Source: an uncultured Prevotellaceae bacterium
GTDB taxonomy: Bacteria > Bacteroidota > Bacteroidia > Bacteroidales > Bacteroidaceae
Direction: 5' to 3'
DNA length: 61,896 bases
NCBI GenBank assembly: GCA_902784565.1
Contig: CACZVE010000021.1
Coordinates: 1 to 61,896, forward strand
Position numbers and translations under genes: made by a program
Notes under the pieces: generated by a model
The model's database searches: none
Seen by the model: only the letters and a program-made list of their open reading frames with translations
Told to the model about the DNA's origin: nothing
Shown here: in pieces, positions 14,839 through 24,882 of the stretch
Numbering within the stretch: position 1 is the stretch's first letter
How the letters are laid out: each line of letters opens with the position of its first letter

Positions 14839-16106
14839 ACACAGGAAAAGTTGACGTCCTGCTTGGATTACAGTGGGGCGATGAAGGAAAAGGTAAGGTG
14901 GTCGACGTGCTGACCCCCAAGTATGATGTGATAGCCCGTTTCCAGGGTGGCCCCAATGCTGGTCATACACTGGAGTTCGAAGGGCAGAAGTATGTGCTCC
15001 GTAGCATCCCCTCTGGTATCTTCCAGGGTGGCAAGGTGAATATCATCGGTAATGGTGTTGTGCTGGCTCCCGATCTGTTTATGGATGAGGCCAAGGCTCT
15101 TGAGGCCAGCGGGCACGATCTGCATTCACGTCTGCACATCTCGAAGAAGGCGCATCTGATTATGCCTACTCACCGTGTGCTCGATGCTGCCTACGAGGCG
15201 CAGAAAGGCAAGAATAAGGTTGGTACCACCGGTAAGGGCATCGGTCCGACCTATACCGACAAAGTGAGCCGTAACGGTCTCCGCGTGGGTGATATCCTCG
15301 ACAACTTCCCCGAGAAGTACGCCAAGGCGAAGGCTCGCCATGAGGCTATCCTGAAATCTCTGAACTTCGATTACGACATCACTGAAGTGGAGAAGAAATG
15401 GTTGGAGGGTGTCGAGTATCTGCGTCAGTTCCAGATTGTCGATTCTGAACATGAGATCAACAATATCCTCAAGAGTGGCAAGAGTGTACTCTGCGAAGGT
15501 GCACAGGGCACGATGCTTGATGTTGACTTCGGCTCGTATCCCTTTGTTACTTCGTCCAATACCATCTGCGCTGGAGCATGCACAGGTCTCGGCATCGGTC
15601 CTAACAAGATCGGTGAGGTCTATGGTATCATGAAGGCCTATTGTACCCGTGTCGGTGCTGGTCCGTTCCCCACCGAACTCTTTGATGAGACAGGTAAACT
15701 GATTCGCGACCTCGGCCATGAATATGGTGCTGTGACTGGTCGTGAGCGCCGTTGTGGCTGGATTGACTTGGTAGCCCTGCGCTATTCGATTATGGTGAAT
15801 GGTGTTACCCAACTCATCATGATGAAGAGTGATGTACTCGACGGTTTCGATACCATCAAGGCCTGCACGGCTTATAAGGTGAATGGCATGGAGACGCGCG
15901 ACTTCCCGTACAACATCGAGGGCGGTATCGAACCTATCTATGAGGAACTCCCGGGATGGAAAACCGACATGACTCAGTTTACCAGTGAGGATCAGTTCCC
16001 TAAGGCCTTCAAGGATTATATCGCCTTCCTCGAAAAAGAACTCGAAACTCCAATTAAGATCATAAGCATCGGTCCTGACCGTGCCCAAACCATCGTGAGG
16101 AAGTAA
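14835..16106 (+). CDS. purA: Adenylosuccinate synthetase
   Basis: Converts IMP, GTP and aspartate to adenylosuccinate, the first committed step to AMP. The N-terminal [20 protein letters not shown] carries the P-loop-like motif and catalytic Asp, and [15 protein letters not shown] supplies the catalytic His. [20 protein letters not shown] is the IMP-binding stretch and [16 protein letters not shown] is typical near the C-terminal third. The 423-aa length is normal. It overlaps fur upstream (ATGA) and hisS downstream (TAATG). Confidence 0.98.
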   Translation: MNTGKVDVLLGLQWGDEGKGKVVDVLTPKYDVIARFQGGPNAGHTLEFEGQKYVLRSIPSGIFQGGKVNIIGNGVVLAPDLFMDEAKALEASGHDLHSRLHISKKAHLIMPTHRVLDAAYEAQKGKNKVGTTGKGIGPTYTDKVSRNGLRVGDILDNFPEKYAKAKARHEAILKSLNFDYDITEVEKKWLEGVEYLRQFQIVDSEHEINNILKSGKSVLCEGAQGTMLDVDFGSYPFVTSSNTICAGACTGLGIGPNKIGEVYGIMKAYCTRVGAGPFPTELFDETGKLIRDLGHEYGAVTGRERRCGWIDLVALRYSIMVNGVTQLIMMKSDVLDGFDTIKACTAYKVNGMETRDFPYNIEGGIEPIYEELPGWKTDMTQFTSEDQFPKAFKDYIAFLEKELETPIKIISIGPDRAQTIVRK

Positions 16107-17467
16107 TGGCACAGAAACCTTCAATTCCCAAAGGAACGCGTGATTTCTCGCCATTGGAGATGGCGAAGCGCAACTATATCTTCAATACCATCAAGGAGGT
16201 GTATCAACTCTACGGCTTCCAGCAGATAGAGACCCCTGCCATGGAAACCCTCGGTACACTGATGGGCAAATATGGTGAGGAGGGTGATAAACTGCTCTTC
16301 AAGGTGCTCAACAGTGGTGATTTTCTTTCGAAAGTCTCCGACGACGAGTTAAAAGAGCGCAATAGTCTCCATCTGGCCGCAGTGCTTTGTGAGAAAGGAC
16401 TCCGTTACGACCTCACCGTACCCTTCGCCCGTTATGTGGTGATGCACCGTGAGGAACTCCAGTTGCCTTTCAAACGATATCAGATGCAGCCAGTGTGGCG
16501 TGCCGATCGTCCACAGAAGGGTCGTTATCGTGAGTTCTGGCAGTTCGATGGTGATATCGTGGGTTCTGACTCTCTGCTCAATGAGGTTGAACTCATGCAG
16601 ATAGTCGACACTGTCTTCACCCGTTTTGGCGTACGTGTTCAGATCAAAATCAACAACCGTAAGATCCTTTCCGGTATAGCCGAGGTTATCGGTGCTGCCG
16701 ACAAGATTGTGGATATCACCGTAGCCATCGACAAACTGGATAAAATCGGTCTTGACAATGTAAATGCCGAATTACGCGAGGATGGACTGTCAGAGGAACA
16801 GATTGCGAAACTCCAACCCATCATCACCCTCGAAGGCACGAATGACGAGAAACTCAACACCATTGCCCAGGTGCTCGCCGCCAGCGAGACCGGCATGCGT
16901 GGGGTTGAGGAATTGCAATATATCCTCGGGGCTTTGAAGACGGCGGGCTTGAAGAATGAGATCCAACTTGATCTTACTCTCGCCCGTGGCCTAAACTACT
17001 ATACCGGTGCCATCTTTGAGGTCAAGGCCCTCGATGTACCGATGGGTTCCATCCTCGGTGGCGGACGCTATGATAACCTGACAGGTATCTTCGGTATGCC
17101 GGGTATCTCTGGTGTCGGCATCTCGTTCGGCATCGACCGTATCTTCGATGTCCTCAATGCCCTCGATGCCTATCCCAAGGATGCTGTCGTCGGCACCCAA
17201 CTGCTCTTCATTAACTTCGGTGAGCGCGAGACTGCCTATTGTCTGCCCTTTGTGGCTCAGGCCCGTGCCGCCGGTATCCGCACCGAGATATTCCCCGATG
17301 CCGCCAAGATGAAGAAGCAGATGTCGTACGCCAACGCCAAACAGATTCCTTTTGTGGCTCTGGCAGGAGAAAACGAGATGGCTGCAGGCAAACTTACCCT
17401 CAAGAATATGGAGACTGGTGAACAAACACTCGTTACGTCAGAACAGATGATTAAAGCCATAAAATGA
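16106..17467 (+). CDS. hisS: Histidyl-tRNA synthetase
   Basis: A class II aminoacyl-tRNA synthetase that charges tRNA-His, 453 aa. Motif 1 region [11 protein letters not shown]; motif 2 [20 protein letters not shown] followed by QFDGDIVG; histidine signature [14 protein letters not shown]; motif 3 [15 protein letters not shown]-terminal anticodon-binding domain follows (about 360-453). The start ATG overlaps the purA TAA by one base. Confidence 0.98.
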   Translation: MAQKPSIPKGTRDFSPLEMAKRNYIFNTIKEVYQLYGFQQIETPAMETLGTLMGKYGEEGDKLLFKVLNSGDFLSKVSDDELKERNSLHLAAVLCEKGLRYDLTVPFARYVVMHREELQLPFKRYQMQPVWRADRPQKGRYREFWQFDGDIVGSDSLLNEVELMQIVDTVFTRFGVRVQIKINNRKILSGIAEVIGAADKIVDITVAIDKLDKIGLDNVNAELREDGLSEEQIAKLQPIITLEGTNDEKLNTIAQVLAASETGMRGVEELQYILGALKTAGLKNEIQLDLTLARGLNYYTGAIFEVKALDVPMGSILGGGRYDNLTGIFGMPGISGVGISFGIDRIFDVLNALDAYPKDAVVGTQLLFINFGERETAYCLPFVAQARAAGIRTEIFPDAAKMKKQMSYANAKQIPFVALAGENEMAAGKLTLKNMETGEQTLVTSEQMIKAIK

Positions 17468-17474
17468 TGAACAT

Positions 17475-19943
17475 ATGAGAAGTCGGATGAATCGTATTTT
17501 ATTGTCGCTAGGATTGCTGTTGACATCGGCTGTGGCTATGGCAGACAGTGAGAAAACATTCTATGTCTATAATGCTGCCAACGGTTTGGCTGACAATAGT
17601 GCACAGACAGTGAACTGCACCAAGACCGGACGTTTGGTCATCACGACGATGGGTCAGATCAACTTCTATGACGGTCAGAAGTTCAGTTTCATTGACCCAA
17701 CGACGGAAAATACGTATCCACTTTCTAAATATAATGGTCATGCCCATCTGTATTTCGACGATAACCATCACCTTTGGTTGAAGAGACGTCATAGTCTGAC
17801 CTGTGTGAATCTGACCAAGGAGATGCTCGTGCATAATATCGTAGATGAGTTCAAGGAGTTGGGAATGACCGACAAGGTCGAGGACCTCTTCGTTGATGGT
17901 AACAACGAAGTGTGGCTCCTGACGGAAAAGGGACTCTTCTCGACGGAAAGCCATAAATACTATCAGGTTCAACCCAAGCGGAACCTACAGGAATTAGACA
18001 CCTATGAGAACAAGTATCTTCTTCTTTTCTATGATAACGGACAGGTAGACGCTTTGAACTTGAGTAATGGGGAGATTGTTAATTCTGTAAAGGCATACGA
18101 AGACCAAAAGGTAGGGAAATACAATCAAACCACCATCATCCACAAGGTTGGAAACAAATACTACCAGATACGCAATGGGGCAGTGAACGGCAATTCGGTG
18201 GCTATCCTGCTGCGCTTCGATGTAGAAAAATGGAGGTTTGATTCCATCTTGGAGACGCCTTATTACCTCAGTAATATGGTGGATCGCGACTCGCTTCTGT
18301 ATGTACCATCTGCCTATGGTTATTGGACATACGATATTCCTACAGGGAAATTGGAACATATTGAGAAACTGAAGATGTCCAATGGCGGAATGTTGCTGAC
18401 AGATATCAACTGTATGGAATTTGACCGTCAGGGAGGACTCTGGGTTGGTACGGAGAAGCGCGGACTGCTTTATTCACGTCCTCACCCGGCTCCATTCACT
18501 GCCTACAACTGGACAGACAAACGGGCATTGGATCTCTCTACGATGATGGATCATCTGCCGATACCGGAAACCAAGTACCGGGGCATGTCTGTAAACTGTG
18601 TCCTTCGTGATTCGCGCGGATGGGACTGGGTCGGAACATCGTTGGGATTACAATTGTATCAGAACAACAATAATCATCTGCCTCAACTCTTCACACGCAA
18701 CGAGGGATTACTGAACAATGTCGTCCACTGTATTGTGGAGGATCGCCTGCACAACATCTGGGTTGGAACGAGTTATGGTATCTGTTGTCTGAAGATCGAG
18801 AATGACAAGGTGAGGTATATCAATAGGTATAACCAGTGGGACGGTGTCCCCAACGAATCGTTCGTCAATGGTCGTTCGATGATCCTGCCTGATGGTGAGA
18901 TCGTGATGCAGGCACTTGACCATGTGATTACTTTCAATCCCAGTAAGATGAATACGCTCAACGACTCCGCTCGGTATGAGATCTATCCGAAACTGATCCG
19001 TTTGATGGTGAACGGAAATGATGTCAAGACGGGTGAGAAAATGGGTGGAAATGTCATCCTGGAACGCGCCTTGACCCGTACAAAGGAAATAAATCTGAAC
19101 TATGATCAGAACAGTATCTCGCTGACATTCTCGGGCCTGAACTATTTCCGTCCGCAACAGACATACTACCGTGTTCGTCAGACCGGTCCTGGCAGAAGTG
19201 GGAAATGGGAGGTCTATACTCCCTATAACTCGCAGGGATTGGTGGACAGAAACGGTCTCTTGCATCTGCCGATGGCCTCATTGCTTCCTGGACATTATAC
19301 AGTAGAGGTACAGTCATCCATGTTGCCCGACGTATGGGAGACCACACCATACGAGTGGATCATCAATGTCTATGAACCCTGGTGGCGCACGACGGGTGTG
19401 ATGGCAGTGATGTGTCTTCTGCTCTTGTTCTTGTTGCTGGTGTATGTCCTCCTTTATCTGAGGAATGCCAATATGCGGGCACGTCGTACCAGTGAGGAAC
19501 AGTCTATCATTAAACGTATTAGGACGTTTGTGGAACGTTGTGATGCCAGGAACGGTGCCATTCTGGAACCGCAGCCGGAAGTGGCTACAGGTGGATTTGA
19601 TATCTCGGGTGATTTCAGTCCGGAATTCATTGAGGCCATGACGGCCATTATGCCAACAGTTGCCAAAAAGAGTGAAAAACCTCTCTCCATGCGTGAGTTG
19701 AGTAATGTGGCTGGACTGAAGTTACAGGATTTCTGCAAACTGATTGCTTCGAACATCTACAAGAACCCACGTCCGTTAGCCATGCAGATGATGCTGAATC
19801 GTGCTGCCGATATGTTGTTAAAGAATCGTCGTAAAGATATTGCAGAGATTTCCGACGAGTGCGGATTCGTGTCACCAAACTTCTTTATTGCCTCGTTCTA
19901 TCATAAGTATCAGAAGACGCCAGAGCAATATCGCGGAAACTAA
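17475..19943 (+). CDS. Membrane-tethered one-component regulator: propeller, Y_Y_Y, TM, AraC HTH
   Basis: An 822-aa sensor that appears to bind DNA directly from the inner membrane. After a signal peptide (LLSLGLLLTSAVAMADS) the periplasmic part has repeated beta-propeller blades, such as GRLVITTMGQINFYDGQKF, GGLWVGTEKRGLLYSR and HNIWVGTSYGICCL, like the sensor domains of hybrid two-component systems. A Y_Y_Y-like domain ends at residue 636. One TM helix follows (MAVMCLLLLFLLLVYVLLYL), then a linker. The C-terminus is an AraC-type domain ending ECGFVSPNFFIASFYHKYQ. The histidine kinase and receiver domains of hybrid systems are missing, and the linker is too short to hold them, so this is SusR-like in layout. 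It starts 7 bp after hisS; ATG 17487 is an alternative start. Confidence 0.9.
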   Translation: MRSRMNRILLSLGLLLTSAVAMADSEKTFYVYNAANGLADNSAQTVNCTKTGRLVITTMGQINFYDGQKFSFIDPTTENTYPLSKYNGHAHLYFDDNHHLWLKRRHSLTCVNLTKEMLVHNIVDEFKELGMTDKVEDLFVDGNNEVWLLTEKGLFSTESHKYYQVQPKRNLQELDTYENKYLLLFYDNGQVDALNLSNGEIVNSVKAYEDQKVGKYNQTTIIHKVGNKYYQIRNGAVNGNSVAILLRFDVEKWRFDSILETPYYLSNMVDRDSLLYVPSAYGYWTYDIPTGKLEHIEKLKMSNGGMLLTDINCMEFDRQGGLWVGTEKRGLLYSRPHPAPFTAYNWTDKRALDLSTMMDHLPIPETKYRGMSVNCVLRDSRGWDWVGTSLGLQLYQNNNNHLPQLFTRNEGLLNNVVHCIVEDRLHNIWVGTSYGICCLKIENDKVRYINRYNQWDGVPNESFVNGRSMILPDGEIVMQALDHVITFNPSKMNTLNDSARYEIYPKLIRLMVNGNDVKTGEKMGGNVILERALTRTKEINLNYDQNSISLTFSGLNYFRPQQTYYRVRQTGPGRSGKWEVYTPYNSQGLVDRNGLLHLPMASLLPGHYTVEVQSSMLPDVWETTPYEWIINVYEPWWRTTGVMAVMCLLLLFLLLVYVLLYLRNANMRARRTSEEQSIIKRIRTFVERCDARNGAILEPQPEVATGGFDISGDFSPEFIEAMTAIMPTVAKKSEKPLSMRELSNVAGLKLQDFCKLIASNIYKNPRPLAMQMMLNRAADMLLKNRRKDIAEISDECGFVSPNFFIASFYHKYQKTPEQYRGN

Positions 19944-21153
19944 CCAGTCGCCAGGTCCTTTCTCCTGTACCCTTGAAATAGGCGAAGGCCTGGTAACGGT
20001 TCTCCGTCTGGTAGAAATTCCCCTCTAATGGTAGGAAAGAGACGGTGCCGTTGTCTTTCAGCCAAAGGTACTGATAGTTGTAGTAGCCCTGTTTCTGAAG
20101 GATGCGGGTATGATACATCCCTTCTTCCTCATTGTATGCCATCACGTAGTTGTAGATGTTCTCGTCAGTCGTCCATTGGCCGTCAACGATGACCTTGCCT
20201 TCAGGAAGTCTGGGAACTTTCAGACGGTAGTTCACCCAGACATAGTCACTGGCAATGTCGTTCTCAATGTTATCACTGTTACGGATATAGAAGGCACCGT
20301 TGGCATCCTCGTCGTAGATGTAGTTAATGCGAGGCTCATTGGTGAAGGGAAATGCCTGATAGTATCTCCCGTCCCAGCGGATGAAGTCGATGCCCATAGT
20401 GGGATGACTCACGTCGAGCACCTCAAACTTATGATACTCGTTGCCTGCATCGAAGATTAGTTCACGGTTGTGTGTCCAGGAGAGGTTGACACTGCCAGAC
20501 GGATTCTGGTAGGTAGGACTCACATTTCGTCGTGGCGTCTGTCCGTTCTGCATCACAACGGTCTGTATCTGCTCGGCAGGACTTGTTACCTGCCATTTGC
20601 CGTAACTGAGACCCATTGACACCTGCTGATGACTCGCGTTAAGGTCAATATCGGTATTGGTGGTCACACTGAGGTTAAGTCCCATCGTCTGTTCTGTCAC
20701 CATAAATTCCACCACCAGCACTTCCTCGCTGTCGTTATCCTCATCAAGTACGTGCAATTTGTAGTTGCCGCTTAATTTCAACCGACATCGGTCATTGGGT
20801 ATCTGTAGCCAGTAGTGGGTGTAGGCCACCGTCGTATTGATGGAGTTCTCGTAGTTGTCAATGGTGTTATCGTTGAATCCCTCCAGCCATTCGCTCTCAA
20901 AGAGTTCCTCCGATGGAGACCAGTCTGCTTCGCAATGTTCCATCCGATAGATATAACGGTGGTACTGGTGCGACAACTCGTCGAAGGATACATTCAGTAC
21001 ATCGTCTGTGCCGAGGCGCATGACGGCGACTGGTGAGATCCAGTTCTGATTCACAACAGCCTGTAATGACCTGACCTGAGGCGTGTAGATCCTGTTTTTG
21101 GCAAAGAGACCTATCGGCAGGAACAGACAAAGGGATAACAGCAACCTTCTCAT
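19885..21153 (-). CDS. DUF5103 protein, T9SS plug-like
   Basis: A 422-aa exported protein matching DUF5103, now associated with the plug that gates the SprA translocon of type IX secretion. I chose ATG 21153 (MRRLLLSLCLFLPIGLFA), which gives a clean signal peptide; the frame extends 14 codons upstream into fbp. Landmarks: VLNVSFDELSHQYHRYIYRM, WLEGFNDNTIDNYENSINTT and LEGNFYQTENRYQAFAYFKG. The BspA-like protein elsewhere in the window has a type IX-style C-terminus, so the pathway is probably in use. The 3' end overlaps the convergent regulator gene by 59 bp. Confidence 0.88.
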   Translation of the reverse strand: MRRLLLSLCLFLPIGLFAKNRIYTPQVRSLQAVVNQNWISPVAVMRLGTDDVLNVSFDELSHQYHRYIYRMEHCEADWSPSEELFESEWLEGFNDNTIDNYENSINTTVAYTHYWLQIPNDRCRLKLSGNYKLHVLDEDNDSEEVLVVEFMVTEQTMGLNLSVTTNTDIDLNASHQQVSMGLSYGKWQVTSPAEQIQTVVMQNGQTPRRNVSPTYQNPSGSVNLSWTHNRELIFDAGNEYHKFEVLDVSHPTMGIDFIRWDGRYYQAFPFTNEPRINYIYDEDANGAFYIRNSDNIENDIASDYVWVNYRLKVPRLPEGKVIVDGQWTTDENIYNYVMAYNEEEGMYHTRILQKQGYYNYQYLWLKDNGTVSFLPLEGNFYQTENRYQAFAYFKGTGERTWRLVSFRDIALASSDTYDRTRQ

Positions 21154-21154
21154 C

Positions 21155-23146
21155 CTAACTGCGTTTTTCGGTGATGATACCGTGACGGTAGGCATAGAGC
21201 AGTTCCTTCAGGTCTGCAATCTGGGCGCGCAGTTCCTCGCCTTTGTCGGTATCTGCCACAAGCATACGGTGGGCAGACATCTCTACAATCTGAGTAGTCG
21301 ATTTGATGTCTGTACCCTTGACAATCGCATCACGGGCAGAAGTAAATGGCGCATGCTGCACCAGTTGGAACCCCCGTGAGTGGTAGACGAGCGTATAGCC
21401 AGCGATACCCGTCTCAGAGTGGTACGCCTCAGAGAAGCCGCCGTCAATAACCATCAGTTTTCCACCTGCCTTGATGGGGTTCTCACCCTTCGAGGCATGA
21501 ACGGGAACGTGACCGTTGATGATATGACGGTTCTCGCCTTTCACCTCGAAGGCATCAAGGATACGGTCACAGACTTCTTCCGAGTCACGGAGTTTGAAGT
21601 AGTTGCCTTTTTCCTCCTTATAGGTTTCCTTGTCCTGAAGGAAATAGCGTTCGAAGGTAGCCATCTTCGACTTGTCGAAGAGGGGGGAGTCCTTGCCGCA
21701 CCAGAGGTAGAGGAAATAATCGCGGGCATAATTCCGTGGATACTCATCCGATGGACTTGTGCTAGAATTGAAGGCTGCGCGGATCATCATGCCGATGTTG
21801 TGCATCAGGTCTTTGCCGCTGTACTTCTTGCCTGGATAGATCTCCACCTCCTTCAGTGAGCCGTCATCGGTCAGCGGAATACTGGCATGGAAGAGTAGGT
21901 TGGAGTTGCTGATGGCAAACATACACCCATGCGAGAGGATGGTGCGGATATGCTTCTGCAGTTTCTCACTGATACGGAACGAGTGGTGCAGTTTCTCCAT
22001 CAATTGCCATTCCTCTTCCGTAAAGGCATTGGGATTGGCAGGATCGATGGTGGGGAAGTTACAGGACTTCATCTTATATGCCTTCCCGTCAATCGTGCAG
22101 ATGCCAAGCTGGTAGTCCACGTTGTCAAAGAGACTGCGATCCTGCATCTGCCATTCTGGATGACGACCGAATATCTTTGCCTCCTCCTTGAGTTGGATGA
22201 CAGTGATGGCCTTATGCATCTTGGCTGTCAACTGACGTGTCTTCTCGTCTATCTCATTATCCCGCAACAGGATTGGCAGGAACTCCTCACAGGGGTCCTC
22301 CCCATAGACCTCCAAAGCGAAGGTGGCCAGTGGCACAAGATTAATACCATATTCCTCGAGGGTGGCGAGATTGGCATAGCGCAGACTGAGACGCAGCACA
22401 TTACAGATACAGGCATTATTCCCTGCCGAGGCTCCCATCCAGAGGATATCGTGGTTGCCCCACTGGATATCCCAGTGGTGATACTGTCGCAGCGTTTCCA
22501 TGATCTTGTGCGCTCCGGGGCCACGGTCATAGATGTCACCGAGGATATGCAACTGGTCGATGGCCAGTCGTTGTATCACATTACAGATTGCCTCGATAAA
22601 AGCATCGGCACGTCCCGTAGAGATGATGGTATCTACGATGACAGCCACATAGGCAGCCTTGTCCTGATCGTCCGTCCGTTCATGCAACAGTTCCTCGATG
22701 ATATAGGAGAAATCAGCGGGCAATGACTTACGCACTTTACTGCGTGTATATTTCGAGGAGACATCACGGCACACCCTCACCAGTTGGTGAATGGTGATAC
22801 GGTACCAGTCGTCAAGATCCGTCTCCTGTGCCTTGATAAGTTCCAGTTTCTGCTCTGGATAGTAGATGAGCGTACAGAGTTCCTTCTTTTCCGCCTCACG
22901 GATCGTATTACCGAAGAGTTCGTTTACCTTACGTTTGATATTACCGGAGGCATTCTTGAGTACATGTTGGAAAGCCTCACTCTCACCGTGTATGTCGGCC
23001 AGGAAGTGTTCTGTGCCTTTTGGCAGATGCAGGATTGCCTCCAGGTTGATGATTTCCTTGGCGGCATCTGCGATGGTGGGAAACGATTGTGACAGCAGTT
23101 GCAGATAATGTCTGTCAGCCTGGTTGTATGAATGCTTTGATGTCAT
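21155..23146 (-). CDS. fbp: Fructose-1,6-bisphosphatase, class III
   Basis: The gluconeogenic phosphatase converting fructose 1,6-bisphosphate to fructose 6-phosphate, 663 aa, the large Firmicutes/Bacteroidetes type with a metallophosphatase core. Metal-binding motifs are HILGDIYDRGPGAHKIME and IQWGNHDILWMGASAGN, with INGHVPVHASKGENPIKAGG and VIDGGFSEAYHSETGIAGYT further on. It overlaps the upstream glycosyltransferase by four bases (ATGA) and is followed after one base by the DUF5103 gene, so all three are probably on one transcript. Confidence 0.97.
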   Translation of the reverse strand: MTSKHSYNQADRHYLQLLSQSFPTIADAAKEIINLEAILHLPKGTEHFLADIHGESEAFQHVLKNASGNIKRKVNELFGNTIREAEKKELCTLIYYPEQKLELIKAQETDLDDWYRITIHQLVRVCRDVSSKYTRSKVRKSLPADFSYIIEELLHERTDDQDKAAYVAVIVDTIISTGRADAFIEAICNVIQRLAIDQLHILGDIYDRGPGAHKIMETLRQYHHWDIQWGNHDILWMGASAGNNACICNVLRLSLRYANLATLEEYGINLVPLATFALEVYGEDPCEEFLPILLRDNEIDEKTRQLTAKMHKAITVIQLKEEAKIFGRHPEWQMQDRSLFDNVDYQLGICTIDGKAYKMKSCNFPTIDPANPNAFTEEEWQLMEKLHHSFRISEKLQKHIRTILSHGCMFAISNSNLLFHASIPLTDDGSLKEVEIYPGKKYSGKDLMHNIGMMIRAAFNSSTSPSDEYPRNYARDYFLYLWCGKDSPLFDKSKMATFERYFLQDKETYKEEKGNYFKLRDSEEVCDRILDAFEVKGENRHIINGHVPVHASKGENPIKAGGKLMVIDGGFSEAYHSETGIAGYTLVYHSRGFQLVQHAPFTSARDAIVKGTDIKSTTQIVEMSAHRMLVADTDKGEELRAQIADLKELLYAYRHGIITEKRS

Positions 23147-24219
23147 ATCGTCATTTGGTTAGTAATCAGTTTGCGTATTTGTTGTGTCCCTCTGTCATTT
23201 GTCGAGGGTAGGGGCATATAACCTTCTTCTAAGCGTGTCTGCTCTTGCAGGATTTGCATGAGTCGCGAGGCATATTTCAACAGTTTCTTTTCTTCCAGAG
23301 CCTGTTGCAACAGGTCGTCATCCACCGTGTCACGCCGCAGTTCCCGGGCCAGTTCAACGAGATGCAGCAACAGGGGTTGTTTCTCTATCTGACGGATCAT
23401 ACGTACCAGATAGTCCGTCTCGTCGCCCTTATAATCACCAATGATTTCCTTCAGCGGCACCGGCTGTTGCCAGTTATCGGGAAAGTAGGCTGTAATCTTG
23501 GACGTGTCGATATTGGGTGTCTCAAGACCGAGGGTACTGATGCCGTAGTCCACGTAGTTACGGATGTGATGGTGCTCAGCATAGATCAACAGTCTGCGCC
23601 AGTCTGTTTCCGGACCACAGACCACAGACTCCTGTACCCATCGTCTGTCACCGGTGATACCGGCCTTGAGAATCACGGCCAACAGTTGTTGGGTGGTCTC
23701 GTCCATCTGTTCCAGAACATTGGAGTCCATCACCTTCTGGTAGACGGCAAATGTCTGTGAACACATCTCCTGTGGGGTCAGACTGTTGGTGATCACACAA
23801 TTGTGGATTACCTCGATACGCTGGTTCCATTTCAACAGTCTGAGGTGTTTCTGTTCCATGTTGCCGAAGGCGATGACGCTATAGGCGCGCTCCACGCTGC
23901 TCTTCTGCCAGAGCAGTGTCTTATGCAGTTTCTCCTGCAACGATTTCTCCTCGAGTATCCAGGGCTCCAGTTGTCCGTGTGGCGAGAGGATAATGCGTGC
24001 GCCATTTTTACGGGCATAGTTAACTGCATTCACAATGGCGTACTGCCAACAGCCGTGACAGTGCACGATATCTGGCTCCATCTGTCGGCAGATGGTCTTG
24101 AAGTCACTGGGTGAGTCTGTCGCCCTGACGTCAATACTATGACGCATCCCCTCCAACAATATGTTGATGTGCTTGACAATCATATTGTCCGACTTGGGGT
24201 ATAAGTGCAGTACCTTCAT
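23143..24219 (-). CDS. Glycosyltransferase-like N-terminal domain fused to an unknown domain
   Basis: A 358-aa protein. Residues 1-150 look like the acceptor half of a GT-B (GT4-type) enzyme: MKVLHLYPKSDN, EPDIVHCHGCWQYAIVNAV, ARIILSPHGQLEPWILEEKS and VIAFGNMEQKHLRLLKW, ending IEVIHNCVIT. Where the nucleotide-sugar-binding half with its E-x7-E motif should follow, there is instead a helical region rich in Gln/Leu/Arg that I do not recognise. It may have lost transferase activity. It overlaps fbp (ATGA) and lies 19 bp after a GT2 gene. A role in envelope glycans is inferred only from the neighbours. Confidence 0.7.
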   Translation of the reverse strand: MKVLHLYPKSDNMIVKHINILLEGMRHSIDVRATDSPSDFKTICRQMEPDIVHCHGCWQYAIVNAVNYARKNGARIILSPHGQLEPWILEEKSLQEKLHKTLLWQKSSVERAYSVIAFGNMEQKHLRLLKWNQRIEVIHNCVITNSLTPQEMCSQTFAVYQKVMDSNVLEQMDETTQQLLAVILKAGITGDRRWVQESVVCGPETDWRRLLIYAEHHHIRNYVDYGISTLGLETPNIDTSKITAYFPDNWQQPVPLKEIIGDYKGDETDYLVRMIRQIEKQPLLLHLVELARELRRDTVDDDLLQQALEEKKLLKYASRLMQILQEQTRLEEGYMPLPSTNDRGTQQIRKLITNQMTI

Positions 24220-24238
24220 AGGGGAAGACAGTGTTTGT

Positions 24239-24871
24239 TTATTTGCTGTTCTGGCACATCACGGCCAGTCTGAGACCCAGCAGACGACGGAAACTGATCT
24301 TCTGTTCGAAATACTTCAGGAGATCATGGGCCTTTTCTGTCTTCACGACGATGAAATCGTATTTGCCGCGCAGGTACTTCAGGTGCTTTCCCTTATGACC
24401 GTCAGCCCTTTTCCGTTCTGCCTTTCTGATAAGACGACGTGTCTCCGTGATATCATCGAAGAGTTGTATCTTGGTGCCTTTCTTCCGATAATAGCCAATC
24501 ATGGCCTCTGTCGAGGAGTCCATACATTCGGCAATCTCTTTCAGCCATTCTTCAGAAGGGGGCTGTTTATGTATGTCTGTCAGTATAACCCATTCATTCT
24601 TAGTCGCTTTTACGCCAATGGTTAGAGCCAGTTTCCGACGCATGATATTTTGGTCGGGTTTGGGAAGGAAGGTGTTATAGAGGTGCGGATGGTCATTCTT
24701 GAACAGTTTCAGCACGTCTTCCGTATTATCGGTAGAAGACTCGTCAACGACAATGACTTCATAGCCTGGCTCGTATGTCTGGGTAAGGAATGCTGGGAGA
24801 TTTTCTTCCAACTCCCTGGCATTGTCACAGACGGCCATGATAACGGAAAAACGGCATGCTTCTTTTGTCAT
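24239..24871 (-). CDS. Family 2 glycosyltransferase
   Basis: A 210-aa GT-A fold enzyme. FSVIMAVCDNARELEENLPA opens the nucleotide-binding fold, and YEVIVVDESSTDNTEDVL carries the conserved Asp for UDP. The DxD position reads VILTDIHKQPPSEEW (D-x-H), which some GT2 enzymes tolerate. The protein is short, without membrane segments, so it is probably a soluble or membrane-associated transferase adding one sugar. The sugar donor cannot be predicted. It lies 11 bp after lysA and just before the hybrid glycosyltransferase. Confidence 0.85.
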   Translation of the reverse strand: MTKEACRFSVIMAVCDNARELEENLPAFLTQTYEPGYEVIVVDESSTDNTEDVLKLFKNDHPHLYNTFLPKPDQNIMRRKLALTIGVKATKNEWVILTDIHKQPPSEEWLKEIAECMDSSTEAMIGYYRKKGTKIQLFDDITETRRLIRKAERKRADGHKGKHLKYLRGKYDFIVVKTEKAHDLLKYFEQKISFRRLLGLRLAVMCQNSK

Positions 24872-24882
24872 GTTTGATTTGT

